From: Miscanthus floridulus | Taxonomy: Eukaryota > Streptophyta > Magnoliopsida > Poales > Poaceae | Reading direction: 5' to 3' | Length of the DNA stretch: 64,000 nt | NCBI RefSeq assembly: GCF_019320115.1 | Contig: NC_089588.1 | Coordinates: 120,525,707 to 120,589,706 of the forward strand | In this document: positions 10,690 through 21,826 of the stretch, piece after piece | Layout of the letters: every line of letters begins with the position of its first letter | Numbering within the stretch: the first letter of the stretch is position 1 | The notes under the pieces: model-generated | Seen by the model: only the letters and a program-made list of their open reading frames with translations | Told to the model about the DNA's origin: nothing | Databases searched by the model: none | Program-made: the position numbers and the translations under genes

Positions 10690-12345
10690 CGTGAACCTAT
10701 GTAGCTAGCTAGCTAGCTCGTGTACCCCTCTAGTTAATTTGATTTTGGGTGTACTAGATGTAAGATAACAAATCTCCAGCAATAGTTGGCGTTATAGCTG
10801 GCTATAGCTATTTTAAACAGTATCAATATTTTGTACTGGTCGTGTGAAAGGATCAAATACCGCGACCAAGAGGGAATTGATTGGCCTAATCGAAAATTCT
10901 CCCAAATTTTAAACCTAACGCTTAGCTAAACTCACTCACGTGTCTAAAGATGTGTCGTAGTCTAATTGCACAAAAGTTTTATATGCTAAGTTCTAACTTC
11001 ATACTAACACCACAATAATTATAAGAAAGTTTAGCATTTGATGAGATCTACATCTTTCTAGTTTTGATTTTTTATTTGAAGTTATTTAGGAAAAATATTT
11101 TTTTTTAAATCCAAACATCTTCAAAATAAAAAACACAAAAGTAGAATGTTGTATATCTCATCGAGCACTACAACCTTCTTATAAAAGAAGAATCTTTACG
11201 TGACATCATACATGAAAGATATGATTTTCTAAGTGTCTTAATGATCTCAAATGACAAAATTCAATGGTATAAAAATGTCGGTCTCATCTAGGGCTACAAT
11301 TTTCATTTACAAAGTACCTTTATCCGACATTATACAAGAAAGATATGATTTTTTAAGGCGGCAAGACTTGGTACACGATTAATATGATAGTGGAACTTTA
11401 TTTTATTTGAGCATCTTACTGATCTCAAATGAAAAAAACGCAAAAACTAGAAAGTTGTAGGTCTCATCGGGGACCACAATTTTGATATAAAAATCATATT
11501 GATCCGAGGTCGTATGAAAAAGATAGGATTTTTCTAAGGTGGAGCCTTTGCCGCTGACATATAAGTCCCATCTACTAATCAGATCCATGTAAGAGCGTTG
11601 AATCAACATGCTAGGTAGGATAGTAGGTCAGGTACACACTCATATGAAGCTGGATTAGACCGCTGACAAAGTATATATTTTGGATCTTTGGGGACCTAGA
11701 TGATATCTCTAGACAACTTTGCGGATGACTGATAAATTTTACTCGTCATTTTATACGAGGAATTCAAACTGTTCTTCATAAACAATTCATTGCCTGTAAC
11801 CACATTTAATTTCACATTTTTATTGTTAAGATAAGACTATATTTTTAATTGTCACAATATAATTGAAAAAGTAATTACATGCATCAGCAAAGAAAAAAAC
11901 ATATATAGAAAAGGAAATAATACAAATTAGCCAAATCAACATGAGCTTTAGCTAGGTGTCCTGTTGCCTGTTGTCTGGTTAGCCGCTAGCCTTTTCCTTT
12001 TTTTTTTAGTGGAGCACTGTCTTTATTTATTCAACCAGGCCAATAGCCTTTTCCTGCGTGTAGCACATCACATTGTTCAGCTGTTTGGGCCAACACAACG
12101 AAGCAGTGTACAGAAACAAGCCACAGTGTACAGACGAAGCAGCAGAAAGCAGCATCGTAGCAGCGCAGGCCGCGTAATTAATCCCACCTCTCCAAGCCAC
12201 GAAGCATTGCTACACCGCTTGTATAAAGTAAAACGAGGGGACAGGACAGTAACTCCACAGTTGGCAACGCCTCATGCCCTGATAGATGTGGAGCGTTCAC
12301 TGCTAAGGCTCGTTTGGTGCTTATTATATAACAAAAGAAAGTAAT
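10690..12345. other. Intergenic, AT-rich, no gene
   Basis: No coding signal was recognised. Bases about 11030-11560 hold two to three degenerate copies of a module of roughly 110-240 bp with the same order of phrases: GATCTCAAATGA, a gap, TGTAGGTCTCATC, a gap, ACAATTTT, then AAGATATGATTTTT. This is an old, decayed tandem repeat. Confidence 0.5.
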
Positions 12346-12349
12346 AATT

Positions 12350-12985
12350 AAGTGTCTGTATGGAATGTATAACAGGCATAGAATGTTTGTAATAATAAAT
12401 AAAGTAATAATTAAGTGCGTGTTTCGTGTTTGGTGTGGTTCCAGCTTATGGAATGTATGACCGGCATAGAATAGAAAGTAATAATTAAGTTCCTATTTGG
12501 TGTGGTTCCAGCTCAAGTAGTGCTTCTGGCATGCAACAGGTGAGGAGGCGTGATCCTGGCATGGAATGGGTGAGGAGCGATTTTGCCGAGGGTCTGTTTG
12601 GTGCGTCGTCCTAGCATGGAATGTATGAGAGGCAAAGAATGTTGCTGATAATAAAAGAAAGTAATAATAAAGTGCTTGTTTGGTGTGGTTCCGGCTCAAG
12701 GAGTGCTCCTGGCATGGAATGGGTGACGTGGAGCTGTTTTGTTGTATGGTAGGCGGACCGGCTCAAGTGTCTATTTCGTGCGGTCTGCACCAAACTGTAG
12801 GCAGGAAGAGAGTTCTAGCATGGAATGTATGACTGGCATAGAATGTTGCTAATAATGAAATAAATTAATAATTACGTGCCTGTCTGGGGTGGTTCCGGCT
12901 CAAGGAGTGCTTCTGGCATGGAATAGGCGAGGAGGAGCGCTGGCTCGCATGGAATCGGTGAGGAAAAGCGCAGCCGTAGGTGGAT
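12350..12985. repeat. Degenerate tandem repeat built on GTGTGGTTCC and CATGGAATG phrases
   Basis: At least four imperfect copies occur of a module containing TTTGGTGTGGTTCC, GGCTCAAGGAGTGCTTCT, GGCATGGAATG and AAAGTAATAATTA. Spacing is irregular (about 90-240 bases), suggesting nested expansions and deletions. It encodes nothing recognisable. Confidence 0.7.
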
Positions 12986-13425
12986 GGATAGGCCGGCGGG
13001 CGGCGGTGGCACGTCGTGTCATGTGTCGAGCGTAAAGCCGTTTGGTTGGCGGCAGCGGCGGGCGGCGGGACACGCAGACACAGCAATCTCTCACACGCAC
13101 TTGTTGCTGACTTCGCGAGGTGCAGCCGCTGCGCCTTGATCCATGGCATGGCAAGGCCTGCCACATCAGCGACCAACGGGCCGGGACGTTGCCACGTTGG
13201 CACCCCTACGCGCGCCCCCATGCTAGGCACGGCAGCTTGAATTCGCCGCGCCATGCGAATAGGCGCAGCCAAAAGTATTAGATTTAAAAAAAATTAAATG
13301 GTGTCAGATTTAAAAATAATTTTAAAAAATTATTAAAAATAAAAAAAAATCGAGATGGAGAGGATAAGCCTACAGAGAGATATAGGTTCAGGCGTGAGTA
13401 GACTTTCTTAAATACGGATAATTTT
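12986..13425. other. GC-rich then A-rich spacer, no gene recognised
   Basis: Bases 12980-13250 are GC-rich with an open minus-strand frame (about 135 codons) that overlaps the repeat array and has no recognisable domain. Bases 13270-13420 are A-rich. I see no supported gene. Confidence 0.4.
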
Positions 13426-13679
13426 CACTACGGGTTCTTAACATTTTCACTCGGCGGTGTTTGGATATCTTTTCCTAAACTTTAGTCCCTATAACGTCGG
13501 ATGTTTAAGCCAAGAGAGATTATCCCTACCGGTTCTTAACATTTTCACTCGGTGGTGAAAATATGGATAATTTCCACCTCCGGTTTGTACTACGAAGCGG
13601 TGGTAAAAAATCATTACCAACGGTTTTCATAAAACCGGTGGTGAAAATGCCACTGACAAGAATCATTTCTGCAGACTGT
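13426..13679. mobile_element. Small CACTA-like remnant
   Basis: It starts CACTACGGGTTC at 13426 and contains the core CACTCGGTGGTGAAAAT and its variants in both orientations (about 13450, 13545, 13600, 13635), as in CACTA subterminal repeats. The right end CTGTAGT abuts the next CACTA. No target duplication was identified, so the boundaries are tentative. Confidence 0.45.
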
Positions 13680-14521
13680 AGTCACTACTGGATCCAGGTT
13701 CTTTGCTGAGTGCCAGATTGCACTTGGCAAAGCCTTTGCCGAGTGCAGCACTCGGCAAGAACACACGGCAAAAAATTGATCGGCAAAACACTCTTTGCCG
13801 AGTGTTTTTTATCGGGCACTCGGCAAAGGCTTTGCCGAGTGCCCCGGGGACACTCGGCAAAGAAAAGCGACCGTCACGGCGTCGGTCCCGTTGACGGTCA
13901 CTTTGCCGAGTGCCAACCCTGCCGGCACTCGGCAAAGATTTTTTATTTTTTATTTTTTAAATTTCTTTGCCGAGTGCCAACCCTCCGGGCACTCGGCAAA
14001 GAGTTTTTTTTTTTTTACAAAATTTCTTTGCTGAGTGCCAACCTTCAGGCACTCGGCAAAGATTTTTAATTTGTTTTTTTAAAAAATATATTTGCCGAGT
14101 GCCCTCTGTACGGCACTCGGCAAAGATTTTTATTTTATTTTTTTTAAATTTCTTTGCCGAGTGCTCCCTGTACGGCACTCGGCATAGATTTTTATTTTTT
14201 TTAAATCTCTTTGCCGAGTGCGATCTGTCCGTCACTCGGCAAAGTTTGAATTTTTTTTACAAAAAATTCTTTACGGAGTGCCCTCTGTCCGGCACTCGGC
14301 AAATTTTGATTTTTTTTTTAAATTTCTTTGCCGAGTGCCAAGGTCACAGCACTCGGCAAAGCTGAAAAAATGGGTTTCTGGACACCCATTTTTCTAGCTT
14401 TGCCGAGTGCTATGACCATTGCACTCGGCAAAGGGGTCCTTTGCCGAGTGCAACACTCGGCAAAGTGACCCAAAACTGCATTTTTTAATTTTTTTTACAT
14501 TCTATCATGACAAATAAATTC

Positions 14522-14680
14522 ATACAAACATCCATCACATATATATCTTATCCATCACATATATATCTCATTCATCACATATATATCTCATTCATCACAT
14601 ATATATCTCATCCATCACATATATATCTCATCCATCCACACATTCATCCGCACATATCACATCCATCACAATATATATCA
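14522..14680. repeat. Minisatellite, ATCACATATATATCTCATCC units
   Basis: Five to six units of about 20-21 bp are tandemly arranged, decaying toward 14690. It lies inside the 5.2-kb CACTA element between subterminal repeats and coding relics. Confidence 0.85.
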
Positions 14681-14925
14681 CATATATAATAATAAGTGCT
14701 CATGTCCGTCCAAATAAATTCACAAGTCCATCAAAGTCCACAAGTGCATCACAAGTATATCACAAAGTGAACAACAAATGAAAAAAATACAACGTGCACT
14801 CATCTCGGCCAAGGCGACTGTGGTGAAGGCCCAGCTCCATCATTCGGAGGTGCATGAGGTGGATTATTCGAGCCACCGTCAGATGGAGACTGCACAAAGG
14901 AGAAAAGATTGCATGTGAGACAAGA

Positions 14926-15222
14926 TTATTTGGATAGATAATCTAGGAAGGTAGAGGCCATACAAGTAAAGCACAAGCGAAAGTAAAAAACTTTCATACT
15001 CACAGGAGTAGTTGTAGCCGCAGGACGCGGAGGCGGAGGTGGAACCAATAGCCCAGGTGGCAGAGAGAATCCCACACGTTGCCCAAGTCCTTGTAGGAAC
15101 TCCATAATGTCCGTCAGCCTTTGCGCCTGGGCCTGCCGCTCGGCCCGCTCGGCCTCCAGCTGGGCCACCATCCTCTGGTGCCCGGCCTCCAGCTCCAGAC
15201 GTTGCCTCATTTCTTGTTCCAA
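14926..15222 (-). pseudogene. Fragment of CACTA second-protein (coiled-coil, Gln/Glu/Arg-rich)
   Basis: A minus-strand frame reads MEQEMRQRLELEAGHQRM and continues through Ala/Glu/Arg/Gln heptad-like sequence to a Pro-rich stretch PPGLLVPPPPPRP. Its position next to TNP2 and its charged coiled-coil character fit the C-terminal part of the accessory (TNPA/Ptta-like) protein of plant CACTA elements. The family assignment is inferred from context. Confidence 0.45.
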
Positions 15223-15309
15223 GCACGGACCAATTCATCAAACACGGGCTCCATGAACACACCCATATTACTTCCTGGGTGTCCAGGAATTATCAACGAC
15301 AAGAATATG

Positions 15310-16392
15310 TTATGTCGTTGAAAGGAGACAATGGGGGGGGAGATTAAGGGGGATAACGAAGACGAGCCAACATGTGTATGGGGCAGCCATCATTCCATAA
15401 GGATTGAACCCATCTGTTGCCAGCGCGACACGTACATTACGAGCCTCATCTGCTTTGTCACGATGTTTGTCTTTAAAGCGGATCCAAGCTTCACCATCGG
15501 ATGGATGTACCATCTTGTTAGGATTGTACCATTTGCCATTTTTGTGCCATGTCATCTGTTTCGCGGATTCCTCGGTCATGTATAGCCGTTGGATCCTTGG
15601 TAGGAACGGAAGGTATCGTAGGATTTTCACGGGGATCGTAAGTTGCCTCTTCTGACCATCATCAGAGTCTACCTCTAGGTACCTGGAGGATTTACACTTT
15701 GGACAGAACTTTGCATGCTCGTGTTCTTTCCTAAATAGGACGCACCCCTTCGGATAAGCATGTATCTGCTCATACGGCATCTTAAGTGCTCAAAGGAGTT
15801 TCTGTGACTCATACATGCTCTTTGGCAGAATGTGGCCCTCCGGAAGTAGGATGACAATCACGGCCAACATCTTATCGAAGCCAGGTCGACTCAAGTTTAA
15901 CTCGGACTTCAACCCCATTAAGCGTCTAATGGCATCCAGTTGAGACACCGTTGACCGATCATGAAGGGGTTTCTGTGCCGAGTCCATCATGTCATAGAAC
16001 GCCTGTGCGGCTGCCTCCATCTCCTCCTTCTCACGTCCCTCATCGAACTGTCCTTGGTGAAAGTCATCTAACATGTCTGGTACCCCGGCATCAGCATCAA
16101 AAGACTCCACCCGTGGTCTCACCACCTCCTCTCTCATACGATGGGCTTCACCATGGTGGACCCACCGGGTGTAGTCTGGCATAAATCCATTCTTCACAAG
16201 ATGTTTACCCATTTCCACCTTGTTTACCCTCCTCCTGTTTCCACATTTGCTACAGGGATACAAAACTAGGCAATGTCCTTTAGCAGCCTTGCCAAATGCA
16301 CTGTTCAAGAAAGCATCGGTCTTGTTCATCCATACCATGGTGTAATCACTCTGACTTCTCCAGCCCGTGTACATCCACTGACGGTCCTCCAT
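15310..16392 (-). pseudogene. TNP2-like CACTA transposase, truncated and frame-broken
   Basis: The N-terminal part (16392-15790, about 200 codons) begins MEDRQWMYTGWRSQSDY and contains CSKCGNRRRV and HLVKNGFMPDYTRWVHHGE, the transposase-associated domain found at the start of plant En/Spm TNP2 proteins. The next segment (15780-15310, another frame) contains FCPKCKSSRYLE, LRYLPFLPRIQRLYM, MVHPSDGEAW and NVRVALATDGFNPYG, the core transposase region of the same family. A stop and frame change separate the two, and the C-terminal two thirds of a normal TNP2 are missing. It would supply transposition function in an intact element; this copy cannot. Confidence 0.82.
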
Positions 16393-16490
16393 CCTATAAC
16401 ATATGTATTAGCGAGTAATGTAACCATCAATTGCATCTACATGGTGTTCCTACTATCTAATCGGTGAGGATAGGTCCTAATCCCACCCGC

Positions 16491-16681
16491 GGATGCGTAG
16501 ATGAGGTTAGTTTCCATGCTCTACTCCTATCCGAGATAGAATTTCGGCAGCACCTCCCCGCTGTTCTCCAGATACACGTCCTGCCTAAGAAGAGTGCGTA
16601 TCCGGAGAACAACAGGGAGGTGATGCCGAAACTCTGTCTCGGACTGGAGTAGACCATGGAAACTAACCCATCTACGCATCC
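16491..16681. repeat. Imperfect inverted repeat, arms about 90 bp
   Basis: GGATGCGTAGATG at 16491 is matched by CATCTACGCATCC ending at 16681. Most of the two arms (GTTAGTTTCCATG, TCTACTCC, TTTCGGCA, CACCTCC) are complementary around a centre near 16586. It sits just upstream of the TNP2 start on the minus strand. Confidence 0.8.
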
Positions 16682-17117
16682 ACGGGCTGTCCAAAAAATG
16701 TGGACAATCCGAAATAGATACGGTCATAGATATGCAAAGATCTGCATACCTCCAACCGTATCTCTTTCGAATGGGAGACGCCTAACTAGGTTACGCGATC
16801 TACGACCATGATACGGAAAGAGGGGTTATACCTAGGGTGGCGGCAGAGTCAGGCTAGCTGGGCCATGGCGGGTCGGTGCAGTGGCGAGGCGGCGCGGTGC
16901 AGGCATACCGACATGGCGACGGGAACTCCGACTCGGCTCCGATGGGCTCTTCTCTACAAAAATGGAACAAAATACTGTCATTCAAACAAATTCGACAGAA
17001 CCTCCCCTGCACGGTGAGGTTTCCAAAACCTGCAAAAAACAGCGGCACGATGGCCGACAAGCACAGTAGTCTCAAGAAAAGCCATGTAATTTGGATATCA
17101 ATCCATATAGAAGAATA

Positions 17118-17385
17118 TATCCAAGTAGTACCACTACTTCTACTACTACTTCACTATTGCTACTACTACTACCACTAGTTCTACTACAACTACCACCACT
17201 ATTGCTACAACTACTACCACTAGTTCTACTACTACTACTACCACCACTACCTCTACTACTACTACCACTAATTCTACTACTACTACTACCACTATTGGTG
17301 ATACTACTACAACTACATCTAATACTACTACTACCACTAGCACTACTAGTACAACTAATACTACTACAACTATCACTACCAAGAC
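17118..17385. repeat. (TAC)n / (CTA)n trinucleotide array
   Basis: A long degenerate run of TAC/CTA/ACC triplets gives Leu-rich frames on one strand and Val-rich frames on the other. It is not coding. Confidence 0.95.
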
Positions 17386-18896
17386 AACAAAAAGAGAGAA
17401 GGCATACCTGACGGGCGCCGGGAGTAGGGGCGGGCGGCGTCGGGGTCGGAGTCGGGGTCGGGCACGGGCGCGGCTGGGGGCAGGGCCGACGGCTAGGGGC
17501 AGGGCGCGGGCGCGCGGCGGCGGGGGCGGTGGCGGCGTGGACGCGGAGCGCGGCGCGGAGGCGGTTTTGGCACGGGCATGGGCGCGGTGGCAGTGTGACT
17601 GGTCAGCCGACCGAATCGCTTAAGTCCTTAACCGCCCTTTGCCGAGTGCCGGATCAGGGTGGCACTCGGCAAAGATATAATTTTTTTTTAAAAAAATTCT
17701 TTGCCGAGTGTTGCAGATCTGGCACTCGGCAAAGATTAAATTTTTTTAAAAAATTTCTTTGCCGAGTGTCCCAGATCTGGCACTCAGCAAAATTTTTTTT
17801 TAAAAAAATACTTTGCCGAGTGCCCCTGGCACGACACTGGGCAAAGATTTATTTATTTTTTAAAAATGTTTTTTTAAAAAAAAATACTTTGCCGAGTGCC
17901 CCTGGCATGGCACTCGGCAAATATTTGATTTTTTTTAAAAAAATTTTTGCCGAGTGTCCTAGATATGGCACTCGGCAAATTTTTTTGTAAAAATGATTTG
18001 CCGAGTGCCCCTGGCACGGCACTCGGCAAAGATTTAATTTTTTTTAAAATGTCTTTGCCGAGTGCCCTGTTAAGGCACTAGGCAAAGAGGAAATTTAAAA
18101 AAAATTCAAAACCCTCTTTGCCGAGTGCCTTATTCGTGGCACTCGGCAAAGACCCCCTTTGCCGAGTGCCATGCCCCGGCACTCGGCAAAGTTTTTTTTT
18201 GTTTGGCCTCCAAATTTCTTGTGCGGCGCTTTTAAGGCACCAGGAACTCCTAGTTAGAATTTGGGGATTTTTATGGCTTTTTGATATATTTAGTTACTTT
18301 ATTTCTTTTACTTGAATTTTTTTGAAAAATATAATTTTGAACTGCACGTGGTACGAATACTGGAATTTAATGATTCAAGGAACGGACCCAAAATTTCGGA
18401 CATTTTGTTCACGAAACATGACCGCGAACTTGCGTGCGAAGTGTTTTTAAATTCTATAAAATGCAAACGAAGTCCGAAAATCATGAAACTTGTTGAGATG
18501 TCGTGATATCATATGTGGAGGCTATGATAAAAATTTCAGAACTTTTCGTGCACGTTGTCACGTACGATGCTTACAAACCAGGACATCTCTACATGTGATA
18601 TTTTTAAATTTCCTCTTTGCCGAGTGCCTAATCTTTGCCGAGTGCCAGAGCTGAGACACTCGACAAAGAAATTTAAAAAAAAAATTCTTTGTCGAGTGTC
18701 TAACAGTAGGCACTCGGCAAAGAAGGACGTGGCCGAACACCGTTACGCGGGGCAGCCTTTGCCGAGTGTCGAGCTTTTGCCGAGAGTCTGACACTCGGCA
18801 AATAAGTCCTTTGCCGAGTGCCCTTATTTACCGAGTGCAATTCTTTGCCGAGTGCCCGATTTTTGACACTCGGCAAAGCCTCTATTTCCGGTAGTG

Positions 18897-19279
18897 AGTA
18901 GCAGTGAATACAAAAATCATAGTTAGAACACCATATTAAACTTTACTACGACTAGTCGACTACCATAGTACTTATTTAACCTGTAATAAGATGTAAAGTT
19001 TGCTCAAACACACGAGGTACAGGACCTCCTCGTGTCGGCTACGCAGTTTTTTCACAAAAATTATTGGTACCACAAATAAAAGTTCAACACTTCTAAGAGA
19101 AATATAAAATATTCTGTGAACACTCGTCGATGTAACGAGTTCCATTCCAAGAAAAATTCGAATATCTCGTCGCAGCCTCTTATCGTTTGCCGCAGACAGC
19201 ATGACGACGAATAACTTCATGTATTTCTGTAGTATATACAGTTCCAGTACGTCGTAATATAGTACCATGACTTACTAAC
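18897..19279. other. Intergenic, 3' flank of RING pseudogene B
   Basis: AT-rich sequence with no gene recognised. It includes the AGT target duplication of the CACTA element on its left and runs into the downstream region of pseudogene B. Confidence 0.4.
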
Positions 19280-19899
19280 TTATAGTAAGAGAAAACTGTT
19301 GACCGGCTGAAAAGCACCGAGGAGTTCATGGCCATGGCCATGGCCACTCCTAGGTGTCGTCGCCGGGCCGGGAGCGACGAGCGGGGCGCGGCAGAGCGGG
19401 CAGGTGTCGTGACCGCGCAGCCACTCGCTGACGCAGGCGGCATGGAAGAAGTGCATGCACGCCGGCAGCACCTGATGGCCTCACCGTTGGCCAGCTCCGT
19501 CAGGCACACCCCGCACGAGTCCTCCCCACAGCCGTCCTCCTTCCTGTACGTGCACACCAGCGGCGGCTCGGCCCCCCGCACCGGCGGCACCTCCACGGCG
19601 GCCACCGTGGAAGGATCCCTGTCGGCCAAGCCTCCTGCTCTGCTGCTCGGCTAACCCGCTCTGTTCCCACCTCCGGTCGCCTGCTCCTCCGCGTCCTTCC
19701 GGAAGCCACAGCAGAGGAGCCTGAGCAGCACGACAAGGCCGGTGATGGCGACGAACACGATGTGCATCACATTGTCGTTCGCGTCACCGGGCTCGCCGGA
19801 ATTCTGGCTGTAGTACGCCTGGCCGTACGCGCTGCCGTGCTGCAACGACGACAGGTGGATCTTGCTTCCACCGGCGGCATTGCTCGTGGTTGTGGCCAT
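19280..19899 (-). pseudogene. RING-H2 finger gene B, broken by a stop and a frameshift
   Basis: The preferred start is the ATG at 19899, in a CATGGCCAC context shared with copies E and F. The frame encodes MATTTSNAAGGSK, a membrane segment (VMHIVFVAITGLVVLLRLLC) and a linker. It meets a TAG at 19651-19653, then continues in the same frame through the family linker (VCTYRKEDG) to CGVCLTELANGEAIR. There a single base is missing (AGG TGC TGC where relatives have AGG GTG CTG), and the remainder of the RING (LPACMHFFHAACVSEW ... HDTCPLCRAP) lies in another frame ending at 19280. All eight zinc ligands are still encoded, so inactivation looks recent. A copia element starts 190 bases upstream of the start codon. 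Confidence 0.82.
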
Positions 19900-19954
19900 G
19901 GAGTGATCCATCATCGGTTTTGTAGGTGGCTTAGAGTTGACTGCGAGATCAAGG

Positions 19955-20040
19955 AGCTAGTCGTCTTTTTGTAGGTGTAGCTGGGGTTGACGGCAGTTGC
20001 AAGGATTGTTTCTTTGTGGCCATCGATGGATGGATCCCAT
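19955..20040 (-). promoter_or_regulatory. Conserved upstream module of RING family, copy B
   Basis: The block CTTTTTGTAGGTG, GCTGGGGTTGACG, CAGTTGCAAGGATTGTTTC and TTTGTGGCCATCGATGGAT recurs about 45-150 bases upstream of the start codons of copies B, C, D, E and F, and is split in G. Its position suggests 5' leader or proximal promoter. It may simply reflect duplication history; no factor binding is implied. Confidence 0.5.
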
Positions 20041-20089
20041 AGCCATGGCATGATGACGATGGCGTGTGTTACTGTGTATGTCTTCATAG

Positions 20090-20602
20090 TGTTAGTTGAT
20101 CTCCACCAGGCTTATTGGGCCCTTGGATCTGCGCCCTGATCGGGGGTGTCCAACCCTAATATGTTTGGTGGGCCCCCGTCGCACAGCGCCATAAATAGGA
20201 AGTGGGGGCCGGGGCGCTCGAGTCACGAGGTTCGCCTGAGCCGCCTAGCACCCCACCTACAGTCTAAACCCTAACCGATCACAGAGGGGGCGCTGCCAGC
20301 AACGGGAAGCACCGCCACTACCTCTGCATCACTCTGGAGGACTACTACGACGTCGGGCAGCCTATGACCTCTACACCGACCCCGGACGACACCGCTACTG
20401 CACCGCCACCAGGTTATCACCAAGCACTGTGATGGCGAGCCCATCTTCATCCAAGGCGGTTGATGGTTTGCATCCCTTCGCCCCTCTCTCTCTCATTCTA
20501 TTTCTAATCCAGTACTAGTAGATATCCTAGGACTCACTGTTTATTCAAAGTACAAGTTGACATGCTAGATTTATGCCTAGAGATCCTGTTTTATGTTTAA
20601 CA
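20090..20602 (+). repeat. copia 5' LTR
   Basis: Starts TG and ends CA within GTTTAACA. It contains CCATAAATAG (near 20190), a likely promoter TATA-type element, and a CCCTAACCGATC block. It pairs with 26161-26683. Confidence 0.93.
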
Positions 20603-20603
20603 A

Positions 20604-20615
20604 TGGTATCAGAAC
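20604..20615 (+). other. Primer binding site (initiator tRNA-Met type)
   Basis: TGGTATCAGAAC lies two bases after the 5' LTR. It is complementary to the 3' end of plant initiator tRNA-Met with about one mismatch, as is usual for copia elements. Confidence 0.85.
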
Positions 20616-21826
20616 GCCTAACTAGGGATAGATCTAGCCTATCGGAAGCCTCCGTCTAGATGTAGATTATGTCAGGGGTAAGAAACATATTAGATCCGTT
20701 CGGATCTGAGAAGAGAAGATGGACTCGGCTTCAAGAAAAATCCGAATCCGAGCTCAAACTCACGAAGAACTCGCTGGGGAAGATGAACAGTGACTCCAGT
20801 GAGTCAAACCCTAACCCTACCTTGACTTAACCCTAACCCTAATCCCCCATCGGATGAAATCCGAGAAGAACAGAGAAGAAGATCCGAAAGGAGATGAAGA
20901 AAAGGAGAAAGGAGAAGAGGGGAAGGGACCTACCTCACTGTTGCACCGTGCTGCCACCTCATCAGCACATGAGAAGAAGGCCGGTGCTCGCCGGGCTCTG
21001 GCCAAGGGCGCCGAGGCTAGGCCACTCGACGGTGGTGCACTCACCCGCTGGAGAGCGTGCGTGCCGGCGAGGGGGCCGGCGACGGCGCCGTCATCGCTCT
21101 CGCCTCGCTCGGTGTCGCTGCCCGGGCTGAGAGAGAGAAGGGAGAAGAAAGAATGGCACTAGGGTTTTGGGGAGGGCGATGCGACGCCGTTTTTGATCGG
21201 CCGAAACCGTCGGATCTAATCCAATGGCGACCAGAGAACGGGCCACCTTTCGGCCTAGGCGGGCGAGGGTGCGATGCCGCTTTCCTGGCCCAGGCCCAGG
21301 TTGCGGCCTGGGCACAGGGGAGCGCGCGGCACAGGGCTCGCACGGCCGTGGGCCGTGGGCCGATTTCGCGTTTGGGCCGAATTGCCAGTAAAGGATGCAG
21401 CCATTTTTTCCAGTAAAAGTTTTATTTCCTGGAAAATAGATAAATGGCTTAAAGAAAATAGAAATAGAATTTTCCTGTGGGTAAAATTCATTAAATTGAA
21501 TTATTTTTCCGCTGCAATGTAAAAGTCAATAATCTTCTAATTAAATTCAAAGCAACGGGAGAATTTAATTTGAAGAGTGGTCAATTTTAATCAGTAAATT
21601 ATAATATTATTATTTTTCTAACCAACATTGATAATAGCAATATTATATTGTTTAATCGTACATTTTCCATGCATTAATTCTATTTCTGCCCAACAGTGAT
21701 GTAGAATTAGTGTACAAGAATATTGTATGTTTTAATTTTGACCAACGTTAAATTAAAGCATGCAATTATAATGATATATAAATATTTTCTCACTATCTCT
21801 GACAATGTTTTTCAGAACTCAACCCA
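20616..21826 (+). other. copia untranslated leader
   Basis: About 1.2 kb separates the primer site from gag. The first half is GC-rich with spurious frames on both strands; the second half (21400-21820) is AT-rich. No gene is supported. Confidence 0.6.

Larger units (their letters stand above)
13683..18896 (-). mobile_element. 5.2-kb CACTA (En/Spm) transposon with TNP2 relics
   Basis: It starts CACTACTGGATC at 13683 and ends TTTCCGGTAGTG at 18896, with a perfect AGT duplication (13680-13682 and 18897-18899). Arrays of TTTGCCGAGTG / CACTCGGCAAAG separated by T- or A-rich spacers fill 13705-14466, 17635-18195 and 18614-18880. The coding part is on the minus strand (14926-16392) and is broken. 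A microsatellite, an inverted repeat and a GC-rich block (17400-17620) lie in between. It shares its subterminal repeat with the element at 9195-10689, which is probably its non-autonomous relative. Confidence 0.92.

Noticed and set aside
9582..10694. Long open frames on both strands (up to 370 codons), Pro/Ala/Arg-rich
   Set aside because: They lie inside a bounded CACTA element, run through its subterminal repeats and the GC-rich filler, and are open in several frames at once. Composition explains them.
17091..17411. Leu-rich and Val-rich frames
   Set aside because: Pure products of the (TAC)n array.
9195..18896. One single large CACTA element from 9195 to 18896
   Set aside because: The flanking triplets would be CGT and AGT. 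Splitting into two elements gives perfect duplications for each (CGT/CGT and AGT/AGT).
20854..21416. GC-rich frames in the copia leader
   Set aside because: Overlapping frames on both strands without domains, located between primer site and gag. A captured gene cannot be shown.
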